Part shown: in pieces, positions 52,573 through 62,366 of the stretch
How the letters are laid out: every line of letters begins with the position of its first letter
How positions within the stretch are numbered: position 1 is the stretch's first letter
Translations under genes and position numbers: made by a program
Source of the DNA: DALYLB01 sp033763135
GTDB lineage: Bacteria; Acidobacteriota; Blastocatellia; RBC074
Assembly: GCA_033763135.1 (NCBI GenBank)
Contig: JANRKY010000047.1
Span: 1 to 64,000 of the forward strand
Direction: 5' to 3'
DNA length: 64,000 nt
Notes under the pieces: model-generated
What the model was told of the DNA's origin: nothing
What the model saw: only the letters and a program-made list of their open reading frames with translations
Database searches by the model: none

Positions 52573-54321
52573 ATGAAGAAGATGAGACGATATCTGTCTG
52601 CATTGATTTGCGTCGTCGTGCTGTGGTCGGCGGTGGTGATTCCGGTGCAGGTGGCGCCGGTTCCTTCGTCGCTGGCGGCGTCCCGTCCGCCGGCGCGCGG
52701 AAAGAACGGGATGGTCGCCTCGGTCAGCGAGATCGCATCGCGCGTGGGAGTGGACGTTCTCAAGCGCGGCGGGAATGCGATCGATGCGGCGGTGGCGGTG
52801 GGGCTCGCCCTGGCAGTGGTCTGGCCGTCGGCGGGCAATCTGGGCGGGGGCGGGTTCATGGTGATCCGACTTGCCGATGGGCGCGCGACGGCGATCGATT
52901 ATCGCGAGATGGGGCCGGCGGCCGCGCACCGCAATGTCTATCTCGACGCCAGGGGCGAATATATCAAGGAGTCCTCGACGTACGGCCATCGGGCCGCGGG
53001 GGTTCCGGGGACGGTGGCGGGGCTCGCGTACGCGCTCGAAAAGTACGGCACGATGAAGTGGGCCGCCGTGGCGGAGCCTTCGCGCCGGCTGGCGGCCAAT
53101 GGGTTTCCGGTCTGGTATCAGCTCGAACGCAGTCTGAAGGGAGGCAAGGACGGGCTGTCTCGTTATCCGGAGACCCGGCGCATTTTTCTGCGAAACGGCA
53201 ATTTCTATGAGGCGGGCGAGATCTTTCGGCAGCCCGAGCTGGCGGCGGTCTTCGCGCGGATGATCCGGCAGGGGCCGCGCGAATTTTACGAAGGCCGCAC
53301 GGCGCGTCTGATCGAGGCGAGCATGCGCAAGGCCGCGCGGGGCGGGCAGCCGTGGATGACGGTCGAGGATCTGAAGAATTACAAGCCGGTCGAGCGCGAG
53401 CCGCTGCGCGCGAGCTATCGGGGGCACGAGATCATCACGATGCCGCCGCCCTCGTCGGGGGGCGTGGCGATGATCGAGATGCTCAACATTCTCGAACGAT
53501 ACGATATGAAATCGATGGGACCGGCCTCTTCGCAGCATACGCATCTGCTGGTCGAGGCGATGCGGCGGGCGTTCGCTGATCGCGCCGAGTATCTGGGCGA
53601 TCCCGACTTCGTCAAGGTGCCGGTTCCGGGGCTGACTTCGCGCAAATACGCCGACGCGCTCGCCGCGACGATCGATCCGCAGCGAGCCTCGACCTCGCAG
53701 GCCGTCACGCACGGCGATCCGCTTCCCTATGAGTCCGAAGAGACGACCCATTTCACCGTGGTCGACAAGTTCGGCAACGTCGTCACGAATACCTACACAT
53801 TGAACGACAGCTACGGGAACAAGATCACGGTCGAGGGCGCGGGGTTCCTGCTCAACAACGAGATGGACGATTTTGCGCCGAAGCCGGGATCGCCCAACTT
53901 CTATGGACTGATTCAGGGCGAAGCCAATGCCGTCGCCGCGCGCAAGCGGCCGCTCTCGTCGATGACGCCGACGATTGTTCTCAAGGACGGGAAGCTCTGG
54001 TTCGCCGTCGGCAGTCCGGGCGGTCCGACCATCATCAACACCGTGACGCAGATCATCCTCAACATCGTCGATCACGGAATGAATATTCAGCAGGCCATCG
54101 AATGGCCCCGCGTCCATCATCAGTGGATGCCTGACGCCATCACGTACGAGCCCTATGGACTCTCTTCCGATGTCATGAAGCGCCTTTCCGAGATGGGACA
54201 CAAGCTGACCGATCGCCCGCGATATATGGGCGATGCCGAAGGCATCATGATCGAAGAAAAGACGGGCATCCGTCTGGGCGGAAGCGATCCCCGCCTGGAC
54301 GGCAAGTCGGTCGGGTACTGA
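52573..54321 (+). CDS. ggt: Gamma-glutamyltransferase
   Basis: A 582-residue periplasmic Ntn-hydrolase. It has a signal peptide (residues about 5-40) and the large-subunit region with GGNAIDAAVAVGLALAVVWP and AGVPGTVAGL. Autoprocessing at Thr391 (SEETTHFTVVD) makes the small subunit, which continues VTNTYTLNDSYG, RPLSSMTPTIVLKDGKLWFAVGSPGGPTIINTV. It cleaves the gamma-glutamyl bond of glutathione and related peptides. The ATG at 52573 follows GGGAGGAG. It lies 17 bp after ftcD, so a short glutamate-metabolism operon is likely. Confidence 0.94.
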   Translation: MKKMRRYLSALICVVVLWSAVVIPVQVAPVPSSLAASRPPARGKNGMVASVSEIASRVGVDVLKRGGNAIDAAVAVGLALAVVWPSAGNLGGGGFMVIRLADGRATAIDYREMGPAAAHRNVYLDARGEYIKESSTYGHRAAGVPGTVAGLAYALEKYGTMKWAAVAEPSRRLAANGFPVWYQLERSLKGGKDGLSRYPETRRIFLRNGNFYEAGEIFRQPELAAVFARMIRQGPREFYEGRTARLIEASMRKAARGGQPWMTVEDLKNYKPVEREPLRASYRGHEIITMPPPSSGGVAMIEMLNILERYDMKSMGPASSQHTHLLVEAMRRAFADRAEYLGDPDFVKVPVPGLTSRKYADALAATIDPQRASTSQAVTHGDPLPYESEETTHFTVVDKFGNVVTNTYTLNDSYGNKITVEGAGFLLNNEMDDFAPKPGSPNFYGLIQGEANAVAARKRPLSSMTPTIVLKDGKLWFAVGSPGGPTIINTVTQIILNIVDHGMNIQQAIEWPRVHHQWMPDAITYEPYGLSSDVMKRLSEMGHKLTDRPRYMGDAEGIMIEEKTGIRLGGSDPRLDGKSVGY

Positions 54322-54332
54322 AAGGAAGCGAG

Positions 54333-54371
54333 GGCGCGAGGCGGCGTTTCGCTGCCTCGCGCCATTTTTCT
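54333..54371 (+). terminator. Intrinsic terminator of ggt
   Basis: GGCGCGAGGC...GCCTCGCGCC with a loop of about 10 nt is followed by ATTTTTCTT. It is 11 bp after the ggt stop. Confidence 0.88.
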
Positions 54372-54525
54372 TAAGACTGTGTAAAGTTAGAACACTTTGT
54401 TCCAATGTCTGCACGAAAAAGTTACACACCGAAATCCTTCCCCGGAGCGTACGATTTAAATTCACAGCTGGGTTAAGTCGAGCGCTGTCAGCACAGATTA
54501 GAGCAGAAAGAGATCTCCCGAAGAA

Positions 54526-54541
54526 CTGGCACGACCCTTGC
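54526..54541 (+). promoter_or_regulatory. Sigma54-type (-24/-12) promoter
   Basis: CTGGCACGACCCTTGC matches the sigma54 consensus YTGGCACG-N4-TTGC at every fixed position; the next base is G in place of A/T. The expected transcription start is near 54553, about 100 bp before the receiver-domain gene. The rest of 54372-54652 shows no gene. Confidence 0.8.
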
Positions 54542-54652
54542 GGTAAGGGGTGGAATCCTTACGCGGTCGTCAGCCTTACCAGAGTCCCCCAAGGCGAAAT
54601 CGGCTTGAGGGGGCGCTGTCCCGAATGATCGAAATGGGAGGAGATCATCGAA

Positions 54653-55054
54653 ATGTCGAACCGAAGATTCAAGATACTTGTCGTCGAAGACGATCAAATA
54701 ATGCGGATCACGCTCACGGAGCTGTTGCGGTTGGAGGGCTTTGCGGTGGTGACGGCGCGGGACGGGGATGAGGGATATCTGCAGGCGATGGCGCACCAGC
54801 CGGATCTGGTGATCACGGATTTGAGCATGCCGATCCTGGATGGGATCGAGATGGCGCAATTGCTGCGGAAGCAGCGGGGCAAGATTGCGGGCGTGCCCAT
54901 CATTGCCCTGAGCGCGAACATCAAGGACCACTATACGGGGGAGCCGACCCGGACGGGGATCGATGAGTTCATCGATAAATCCTCGAATGATCGCCAGAAT
55001 CTGATGTTGACGGTGCGAACGCTGCTCGGCGTCACGAAGGCGATTGTGGTGTAG
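54653..55054 (+). CDS. CheY-like single-domain response regulator
   Basis: A 133-residue receiver: VVEDDQIMR with the acidic pair (Asp13-Asp14), phospho-acceptor Asp56 (VITDLSMPILDG), ALSA with the switch Ser, and the Lys of the DEFIDKSSND segment. There is no effector domain. A GGGAGGAG ribosome site lies about 12 bp upstream. Dependence on sigma54 predicts an enhancer-binding activator elsewhere in the genome. The gene at 41022 is a divergent paralogue, not a recent copy. Confidence 0.88.
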   Translation: MSNRRFKILVVEDDQIMRITLTELLRLEGFAVVTARDGDEGYLQAMAHQPDLVITDLSMPILDGIEMAQLLRKQRGKIAGVPIIALSANIKDHYTGEPTRTGIDEFIDKSSNDRQNLMLTVRTLLGVTKAIVV

Positions 55055-55062
55055 CCGAAAAA

Positions 55063-55104
55063 CGTCACGACTTCTGTTGTATGCCAGCGATCGAAGTCGT
55101 GACG
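55063..55104 (+). terminator. Hairpin after the receiver gene
   Basis: CGTCACGACTTC and GAAGTCGTGACG form perfect 12-bp arms with an 18-nt loop, 9 bp after the stop. The U-tract is poor (GGAATTTG), so termination strength is uncertain. Confidence 0.6.
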
Positions 55105-55272
55105 GGAATTTGATTCTCCCGCTGGACGATCCCTCCGCGCCTTACTACAATCTCGCCTCGAAACAATTCCTTTAGAAAACAAGCCTGGATCGGCTCGCGT
55201 TTGCTGCGAGCGGAAATCGCCAGAGGATCGTTCGCGCGGATGCGGGCGTCGCCTCATCAGGAAGAGGGTGCG

Positions 55273-58194
55273 GTGTCGACGACGAGTGACAATCGGAGCG
55301 GGTGGGGCTCGCGCGTTGGTGCGGGGGTGGGGTTGCTGTCGATTCCGATCCTCTATTTTTATCCGGCGGTGCGAGGAGCGGTGATGCTGGCGCCGGGCGA
55401 TGGGTGGACGCAGATCATCGGCATTCGGGTGTTGATCGGGCAGATGTTGCGGGAAGGGCAGTTGCCGTTGTGGAATCCGTATATTTTCAGCGGGATGCCG
55501 TTGCTGGCGAGCATTCAGCCGGGAGCGCTCTATCCGCCGACGTGGCTCTTTGCGGTGTTGTCGCCGCAGCCGGCGATGAACTGGATGGTGATCACGACGT
55601 TCCATCTGGCGCTGTTCGGGACGTATCTGTACGCGCGGCGGATCGGCGCCGACCGGGTGGGCGCGCTGGCGGGGGGGATTGCGTTCGCGTTTGGCGGTTA
55701 CATGGTCGCGCACGTGGGGCATACGAACCGGATTGCGGCGGCGGCGTGGTTGCCCTGGATTCTGCTGGCGATCGAGGCGCTGTCGCAGCGGCTGCGGTGG
55801 CGGTGGGTTGCGCTGGGCGCGGGCTTCATCGCGATGCAGCTGCTGGCGGGCGAGCCGCAGATGAGCCTCTACACGGGGATGGTGGCCGGGGCCTATGCCG
55901 TCTTCTCGCTGACGCTGCGGGAGGAGGGCGAAAGATTTCGCAGGCAGCTCTTCGGTTTTGGGGCGATGGCCGTTTGCGGCGCGCTGCTTTCGGCGGCGCA
56001 GCTGCTGCCCGATCGGGAGCTGCTGCGGCGCGGAGAGCGCGAAGCCATCAGTTATGACTATTTCTCGCTCTTCTCGTTTCCGCCGCGCCAGTTGCCGCAG
56101 TTGATCTTTCCCTATTTTTTCGGCGGGGCAGCGAAGGCGCCCTACGAGGTGACCTATTGGGGGCAGTGGAATCCGACGGAGACGGCGGGATATGTCGGCA
56201 TGGCGGCGATGATGCTCGGGCTGGTTGCGGTCTTCGCGCAGGTTGCGAGGGGGAAGCGAGATCGCCGGGTCTGGTTCTGGGCGGGGTGCGCGCTGGTCTC
56301 GCTGCTGCTGGCGTTTGGATCGAACCTGCCGTTCGGGATTCATCGGGCGTTGCATGGGGTTCCGGTCTACAAGCTGTTTCGGGCATCGGGGCGGCATCTG
56401 TTCGAGTTCGATTTTGCGCTGGCGGTCCTGGCGGCGATAGGAGCGACGATTCTTGCGCAGCAGGGGGAGCGGGCGAGCCGGGCGATTCGGGCGAGCGCAT
56501 TGGCGATGACGGGGATCGTTGTCGGGACGGCGATTCTCTATCGGTATTTTCCGGAGCGGTTGGCGATGGACCTGCCGGTGACGCCGGGGGCGGCTTCGTT
56601 CGCGAACTGGGAGGTTCGTCTGCCGGTCCTCTTTTTCGTGCTCAGTCTGGGCGCGGTGGGGTTGTATTGGCGCAGTCGAATGGGAAGCGGATGGTTGCGG
56701 GGCGGCGCGTCGGCGCTGTTGATTCTGATCTCGCTGGCGGATCTGGGGGCATTCGGGTTTTTCTATGAATGGAACAATGTGCCCGGCGATCTGGCGGCGC
56801 GGATGGGCGATCCGCCGACGGTGCGCTGGATCAAGGAGCGCGAGCCCGATCTGAACGCGTTTCGAATCGTCAGCCATTCGCCGGAGCCGATGGGAAGCAA
56901 TTACGAAGCGCTCGATTTTCCGAATGTGTCGATTGCGCGGGGGCTGCAGAGCGTCAATGGGTATGATCCGCTGGTGCTCGGTCGATATGCGGCCTTTGCG
57001 GGAAACATGAATCTCGATGGAATCATTCGAGACGGGGGCGCTTTCGACGCGCTGGATCAGTCGTTCAATCTGTTGAATGCGAAATATCTGCTGCGGGAGC
57101 GCGCGGAGCGGAGCGGGCCGCGGGAACTGGTCGAGCGGGAGGGGATTCGCTTTGGGGCGATTCCGATGAATCTGGTGCTGTCGAAGGGGAAGTCGGCGAG
57201 TCTTCGGGGGCGAGGGATGGCGACCGAACTGGGGGTGATTTCGTCGTTGGAGCGATCGCCGGCGGTTCCGAATGGGGCGGTGGTGGCGGATCTGGTGATC
57301 CGGACCGTCGATGGGCGCCTGATCGAGCGGCAGATCGTCGCGGGGCGCGATGCGTCCGAGTGGGCGTATGATCGGCCGGATGTGCGCGCGGCGATTCGGC
57401 ACGACCGGGCGCGCGTGATCGAGAGCTTTGCCGATGCGGGATTCCAGGGGCATCGGTATCTTGCGCGTTTTCCCTTCGAGCGGGCCGAGATCGCGGCGGT
57501 CGAGATTCGGTATCGGCACAGCGAGGCGTCGATCAGTCTGGCCGCGGTATCGCTCTACGATGGCGTGACGGCGCAATCGCAGCCGTTGACGGAGGTCGAA
57601 CTGGCGCCGAGCCGCTGGCGGATGGTCGCGACGCTGGGCGAGGTGGAGATTTACGAGAATCTCAAGCGGATGCCGCGCGCCTGGTTCGTTCGCCGCGCCG
57701 CCGTCATGCCGGGACTGGAGGTGCTGGAGACGGTTCGAAACGGCCGGCTGCCGGATGGCGCGGCCTTCGATCCGGCGGAGACGGTGCTGTTCGAGAAGGA
57801 GGATTTCGGCCGCCGGGAGGTCGTGCTTCCGCCGATCGCGGAGCCCGCCAACGCCGAGGTGAAGGTTGCGCGCTATCAGCCGCAGCGCATCGAGATCGAG
57901 ACGCGCAATGAACAGCCCGGATTTCTGGTGCTCAGCGAGATCTATTATCGCGGCTGGGATGCCTGGATCGACGGCCGGCGCGTTCCCGTCGAGAAGGTGA
58001 ACTATGTGCTGCGCGGCGTCGCGGTTCCGGCCGGCGCGCATCGCATCGAGTTTGTCTTTCGTTCGCCGAGCTTCCGCAACGGCGCCGCCTATTCCGTCCT
58101 CGGCCTCGCGCTGCTGCTCGTTGGCGGCCTGTTGAGAAAGATGAGAAAGTCGAGAAAGAGGATCAACCCGAATTCGAAACCCGACGCCAGATGA
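55273..58194 (+). CDS. YfhO-family membrane protein, copy 1
   Basis: A 973-residue YfhO-type protein. About 12-13 membrane segments fill the N-terminal 550 residues, with the characteristic loop NPYIFSGMPLLASIQPGALYPPTWLF near residue 75 and HxGHTNRIAAAAWLPW. A large extracytoplasmic beta-rich domain follows, with SIARGLQSVNGYDPL, LLNAKYLLRERAE and GRLPDGAAFDPAETVLFEKEDFG. It ends in one last helix. YfhO in Bacillus is a GT-C-like protein needed for glycosylation of teichoic acid; the sugar acceptor here is unknown. Start is GTG 55273 after AGGAAGAGGG; ATG 55240 is possible. Confidence 0.87.
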   Translation: MSTTSDNRSGWGSRVGAGVGLLSIPILYFYPAVRGAVMLAPGDGWTQIIGIRVLIGQMLREGQLPLWNPYIFSGMPLLASIQPGALYPPTWLFAVLSPQPAMNWMVITTFHLALFGTYLYARRIGADRVGALAGGIAFAFGGYMVAHVGHTNRIAAAAWLPWILLAIEALSQRLRWRWVALGAGFIAMQLLAGEPQMSLYTGMVAGAYAVFSLTLREEGERFRRQLFGFGAMAVCGALLSAAQLLPDRELLRRGEREAISYDYFSLFSFPPRQLPQLIFPYFFGGAAKAPYEVTYWGQWNPTETAGYVGMAAMMLGLVAVFAQVARGKRDRRVWFWAGCALVSLLLAFGSNLPFGIHRALHGVPVYKLFRASGRHLFEFDFALAVLAAIGATILAQQGERASRAIRASALAMTGIVVGTAILYRYFPERLAMDLPVTPGAASFANWEVRLPVLFFVLSLGAVGLYWRSRMGSGWLRGGASALLILISLADLGAFGFFYEWNNVPGDLAARMGDPPTVRWIKEREPDLNAFRIVSHSPEPMGSNYEALDFPNVSIARGLQSVNGYDPLVLGRYAAFAGNMNLDGIIRDGGAFDALDQSFNLLNAKYLLRERAERSGPRELVEREGIRFGAIPMNLVLSKGKSASLRGRGMATELGVISSLERSPAVPNGAVVADLVIRTVDGRLIERQIVAGRDASEWAYDRPDVRAAIRHDRARVIESFADAGFQGHRYLARFPFERAEIAAVEIRYRHSEASISLAAVSLYDGVTAQSQPLTEVELAPSRWRMVATLGEVEIYENLKRMPRAWFVRRAAVMPGLEVLETVRNGRLPDGAAFDPAETVLFEKEDFGRREVVLPPIAEPANAEVKVARYQPQRIEIETRNEQPGFLVLSEIYYRGWDAWIDGRRVPVEKVNYVLRGVAVPAGAHRIEFVFRSPSFRNGAAYSVLGLALLLVGGLLRKMRKSRKRINPNSKPDAR

Positions 58195-61115
58195 CTTTGA
58201 AACCGAGCCCCGAGATGAATTCATTCAATGAACCGAGATTCGGCGAGGATCGCGCTTCGCGCATCGTCGTATGGGCGGCCCTGCTGCTGCTGCCGCTGCT
58301 CTATTTTCTGCCGGCGGTGCTGGGAAAGATCACGCTCGCGCCGGGCGATGGTCTGACGCAGAACATGGGCGTTCGGATTCTGATCGGGCAGATGATCGCC
58401 AACGGGCAGATCCCGTTGTGGAATCCGTACATCTTCTCGGGGATGCCGCTGCTGGCGAGCATCTATCCGGGAGGGCTCTATCCGCCGAACTGGCTGTTTG
58501 CGATCCTCACGCCGACGGCGGCGATGAATGCGGTGGTGATCACGACCTATCATCTGACGATGATCGGCGCGTATCTCTATGCGAGGCGCGTCGGGATCAC
58601 GCGGCTGGGCGCGCTGGTGGCGGCGACGGCGTTCAGTCTGGGCGGCTATATGATCGCGCACATGGGCCACACGTCGCGGATTGCGGCGGCGGCCTGGCTG
58701 CCGTGGGTGCTGCTGGCGATCGAGCATCTTTATCACCGGCTGACGTGGCGCTGGGTGGCGCTGGGAGCGGCGGCGATCGCGCTGCAGTTGTTTGCGGGCG
58801 AGCCGCAGATGAACTTTTATACGGTGCTGGTCTGCGGCGCGTACGGCCTCTATTCGATCACGCTGCGCGAAGCGGGCGGGCGGCGGCTGCGCTTTCTCTT
58901 CGGCGTGGGAGCGATGTCGGTGTGCGGCGTGCTGCTCTCGATGATTCAACTGCTGCCGGAGCGGGAACTGCTCAAGCTCGGCGAGCGCGCGGGCATCCCG
59001 TACGAATATTTCGCGGGGTATTCGTTTCCGGTGGGGCACGTCTTCACGTTTCTCTTTCCGTTCTTCTTCGGCGGGGCGATGGCAAAGCCGTACCGGGTGG
59101 AGTATTGGGGGATCGAGACGATCGATGAGACGTGCGGCTATTTCGGGCTGGCGACGCTGCTGCTGGCGCTGGTCGCGATCGTCGGGGCGAACCGGCGATC
59201 GATGGCGCGTTTCTGGGGCTGCATTGCGCTCGGGTCGCTGGCGCTGGCCTTTGGGCACTATCTGCCGTTCGAGTTGAATCATGTGCTGCATCGCACGCCG
59301 GTGTACAACCTGTTCCGCGCGTCGGGGCGCCATATGTACGAGTTCACGTTCAGCATGGCGATGCTGGCCGGGTGGGGCGTCCAGGCGTTGACGCAGACCG
59401 ATCGCGCGGCGGCCCGGCGGGCGCTGCGAATCGGGAGCGCGATCTTCGCGGGGCTGGTGGTCGTGACGGCGATCGCCTATCGCTTTCTGGGGCCGGCGCT
59501 TGCGGGCGCGCCGCCGCGCGCGGCGGACGCCGGGTCGCTCGCCAATCCCGAAGCCTGGGGCGCGATTCTTTTTGCGGTCGTCAGTCTTTGCGCGGTCCAC
59601 GGGTTCGCGCGGTGGCGCGGCGCGGTCTCGTCCGCGGCGCTGGTCGGGGTGCTGTTCCTCGATCTGCTGGTCTTCGGAATGGCCTTCAACTGGGGGTGGC
59701 GTCAGTTCGTTTCGAATGTCGGCCCGAAGCTGCAGGACCCGCCCGCCGTGCAGTTCATCAAGTCGCGCGAGACGGACCTCAATTCGTTTCGCATCGTCAG
59801 TTATGCCCGCCGGCCGTACGAGATCTTCGAGAAGATCAATTTTCCGAATGTCTCGATTGCGCGCGGGCTGCAGAGCGTGAACGGGTACGATGCGCTGCGG
59901 TTGCTGCGGCACGCGTCGATCTCGGGGGAGATGGGGTCGGACGGCCTGATCAGCGACGGATCGGTGTTCGGAGATCAGCATCAGGGCTTCAATCTGCAGA
60001 ACGTCAAGTACATGCTGCGGGAGCGTCCCGGCCGACCGGACAGATCGTGGACGGAGCTTCGCGATGAGACGATCGAGATCGACGGCATCCGGTTCAACAA
60101 GGAGATGCTCTATTTCAATCTCAAGCGGGGAGACCGCGTGGCGGGCGTCTTCCCGCCGATGGCGGCCGACGAGATCGCGGTCGTTACGACGATGGGAGAC
60201 GCGCTGCTGGTTGCGGACGAGACGCCGGTGGCGCGCGTTCGCCTGCACACCGTGGATGGGCGCGTGATCGAGCGCGAGATTCGCGCGGGGCGCGATACGG
60301 CCGAATGGGCTTATGACCGCGCCGATTCGCGGGCGATCGTCAAGCATCGCCGGGCGCCGCTGGCGGAGTCGTGGCCCGCGGAAGGCTTCGAGGCGCATCG
60401 GTATCTCGCGCGGATGCGTTTCGACCGCGCGGAGATCGCGCGGGTCGAATTCGAGTATCTGCTGGAATCGGCGGGGCTGTCGCTTTTGCGCGCGTCGTTT
60501 CTCGACAGCGCGACGCAGCGGGCGACGCCGCTCGAACTGTTCAACTTTCAGGCGAGTCGCTGGCGCCATCTGGGGAGCTTTGGCGAGGTCGATGTTTTCG
60601 AGAACCTGCGCGCGCTGCCGCGGGCATGGTTCGTGCGCCGCGCGGTGGCGCAGTCGGCGAGCGAGGTGCTGGCGACGATTCAGTCCGGGCAATTGAAGGA
60701 CGGAACGCCGTTCAATCCGGCAGAGACGGTCTTGTTCGAGAAGGAGGACTTCGGCGGGCGCGAGATCGCCTTCCCGCCGATCGGCGATCCGACGGGGGCC
60801 GAAGTGAAGATCGAGCGGTACGAGCCGAATCGGATCGAATTGCGGACGCGCCATGGTCAGGCCGGATTTCTGGTCGTCAGCGAAGTCTATTTTCGCGGCT
60901 GGGAGGCCTGGATCGACGGCAAGCGCGTCCCGGTGGAGAAGGTCGATTATCTCTTTCGCGGCCTGGCCGTGCCGGCCGGCGAGCATCGCATCGAATTCGT
61001 CTTCCGCTCGGCGAGCTTTCGCAACGGCGCGTCCTATTCGCTGGCGGGCGTGTTGCTGCTGCTTGTCGGCGCAGGCGTCGGCCGGCGCTTGCGCCGCGCA
61101 CCGGCGGCGGGATGA
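58191..61115 (+). CDS. YfhO-family membrane protein, copy 2
   Basis: A 974-residue paralogue of the preceding gene with the same plan: membrane region with NPYIFSGMPLLASIYPGGLYPPNWLF and GHTSRIAAAAWLPWVLLA, then an exposed domain with SIARGLQSVNGYDAL, NVKYMLRERPG and DGTPFNPAETVLFEKEDFG. Identity is high in the loops but the middle diverges. The ATG overlaps the upstream stop by 4 bp (ATGA), so the two are made together. This suggests a hetero-oligomer or two related transferases. An alternative ATG at 58215 is possible. Confidence 0.88.
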   Translation: MTLKPSPEMNSFNEPRFGEDRASRIVVWAALLLLPLLYFLPAVLGKITLAPGDGLTQNMGVRILIGQMIANGQIPLWNPYIFSGMPLLASIYPGGLYPPNWLFAILTPTAAMNAVVITTYHLTMIGAYLYARRVGITRLGALVAATAFSLGGYMIAHMGHTSRIAAAAWLPWVLLAIEHLYHRLTWRWVALGAAAIALQLFAGEPQMNFYTVLVCGAYGLYSITLREAGGRRLRFLFGVGAMSVCGVLLSMIQLLPERELLKLGERAGIPYEYFAGYSFPVGHVFTFLFPFFFGGAMAKPYRVEYWGIETIDETCGYFGLATLLLALVAIVGANRRSMARFWGCIALGSLALAFGHYLPFELNHVLHRTPVYNLFRASGRHMYEFTFSMAMLAGWGVQALTQTDRAAARRALRIGSAIFAGLVVVTAIAYRFLGPALAGAPPRAADAGSLANPEAWGAILFAVVSLCAVHGFARWRGAVSSAALVGVLFLDLLVFGMAFNWGWRQFVSNVGPKLQDPPAVQFIKSRETDLNSFRIVSYARRPYEIFEKINFPNVSIARGLQSVNGYDALRLLRHASISGEMGSDGLISDGSVFGDQHQGFNLQNVKYMLRERPGRPDRSWTELRDETIEIDGIRFNKEMLYFNLKRGDRVAGVFPPMAADEIAVVTTMGDALLVADETPVARVRLHTVDGRVIEREIRAGRDTAEWAYDRADSRAIVKHRRAPLAESWPAEGFEAHRYLARMRFDRAEIARVEFEYLLESAGLSLLRASFLDSATQRATPLELFNFQASRWRHLGSFGEVDVFENLRALPRAWFVRRAVAQSASEVLATIQSGQLKDGTPFNPAETVLFEKEDFGGREIAFPPIGDPTGAEVKIERYEPNRIELRTRHGQAGFLVVSEVYFRGWEAWIDGKRVPVEKVDYLFRGLAVPAGEHRIEFVFRSASFRNGASYSLAGVLLLLVGAGVGRRLRRAPAAG

Positions 61116-61161
61116 AGACGTCGCGGTCGCCATCATGGCGGGTTGCTTTGCGGTCCTCTCT

Positions 61162-62205
61162 TCACCGCCAGACGCGGCGGAAAAAGTTGATGATGTGGAA
61201 CGCGTCCATGTATTTGAACGGCGTTCGTCCGATCGTGTAGTGGCCGCAGGGGAGAAAGACCTTCTCCGCGGGCACGCCGTGCCGGTCGCAGTCGTCGTGA
61301 AAAATCTCGGCGAGATCGGGCAGAAACGACAGATCGTAGCGGGCCGAGATGCAGAGCGCGGGGCGCCGCACATCGGGAAGCCGATGCGTATGCGCCGACG
61401 GGCTGATGGCGCGCCAGACCTCGCGAAGCTCTTCCAGCGACAGCTCGGGCTCCAGATTGCGCCGGATATGCGTGGTCGTCAGCGCGCGCCAGACGACGTC
61501 GCCGAACCAGCTGGAGACCATGTTGAAGACGCCCGCCTCCAATCGCGGGTCGTGAATGAACGAGAGCCACGAGACGCACGACCCGATGCTGGTTCCGACC
61601 ACGCCGACGCGCCGATACCCGCGCAGAAGCAGCCAGTCGGCGGCCCGGCGGATGTCGTGCACCGATTGACGCACTGCCTGAATCGTCCGCCCGATGTTCG
61701 GACTGACCATGAAGTCCGCCCGCGTGAAGCCATCGAGCATCCGCTCATCGTGATACGGCAGGCTCATGCGCAGCGTCGAGACGCCCGCGTAGCGGGTCAG
61801 CGCCGCGCACAATCCGACATGGGAATCGGGCTGGGCGTTCCATTGCGGCGAGACGATCACGGCGCTGTCCGCCGCCGGCGCCGGATAATATCGCGCGTGG
61901 ACCCGGTTGTTCTTCGCGTACGGCGTCGTGACGCCGCTCGGAAATCGCAGGTGATGTCCGTCGAAATCGAAGAGCGACGGATCGCTCGGCGCCGGCGTGA
62001 AGAATCTTTCGCTGTCGGCGATCGCCTCCGCGTTGAATGCCCGCAGGGCTTCGCGCGGATCGCGGCCGGCCGGCGTCTCCGCCAGAAACTCCAGCCCCCA
62101 CTCGAAGGGATGCGAGGTGCGAACATCCATATCCCGGGCGTGCAGACGCCGTTCCAAATGATGCATTAATGGACGAATCATAAGTTTTTTGTAAAAAGGA
62201 CTCAT
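61162..62205 (-). CDS. Alpha/beta-hydrolase-fold protein
   Basis: A 347-residue protein. It has an N-terminal segment rich in aromatic residues and then an alpha/beta-hydrolase core: VHARYYPAPAADSAVIVSPQWNA as the first strands, LRMSLPYHDERML, and the nucleophile elbow VVGTSIGSCVSWL (Ser near residue 206). The acid is expected in ISARYDLSFLPDL and the His is in PCGHYTIGRTP. It looks like the 'abhydrolase_18/DUF' group with cytoplasmic location (no signal peptide). The substrate is unknown. It is convergent with the YfhO pair and divergent from the DUF1800 gene. Confidence 0.8.
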   Translation of the reverse strand: MSPFYKKLMIRPLMHHLERRLHARDMDVRTSHPFEWGLEFLAETPAGRDPREALRAFNAEAIADSERFFTPAPSDPSLFDFDGHHLRFPSGVTTPYAKNNRVHARYYPAPAADSAVIVSPQWNAQPDSHVGLCAALTRYAGVSTLRMSLPYHDERMLDGFTRADFMVSPNIGRTIQAVRQSVHDIRRAADWLLLRGYRRVGVVGTSIGSCVSWLSFIHDPRLEAGVFNMVSSWFGDVVWRALTTTHIRRNLEPELSLEELREVWRAISPSAHTHRLPDVRRPALCISARYDLSFLPDLAEIFHDDCDRHGVPAEKVFLPCGHYTIGRTPFKYMDAFHIINFFRRVWR

Positions 62206-62366
62206 ATCCTACGTGCAGCGCCGCTCGGGAGCAACCCCGGAAAATTCATGCATCCTGGGGCGCCGCGGTTTCGTACCGTGGAATGAGCCCGGGCCGCTGG
62301 GCTTCAGCACCCCCCATTCGATACAATCCGGTCGGAATTCACACGCAACGCCAGTACGAGGTCGTT

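Noticed and set aside
58221..61373. Thousand-codon open frame antisense to the second YfhO gene (and a similar one opposite the first)
   Set aside because: It has Arg/His/Gln-rich sequence with no membrane segments or motifs. The sense strand encodes a well-conserved family.
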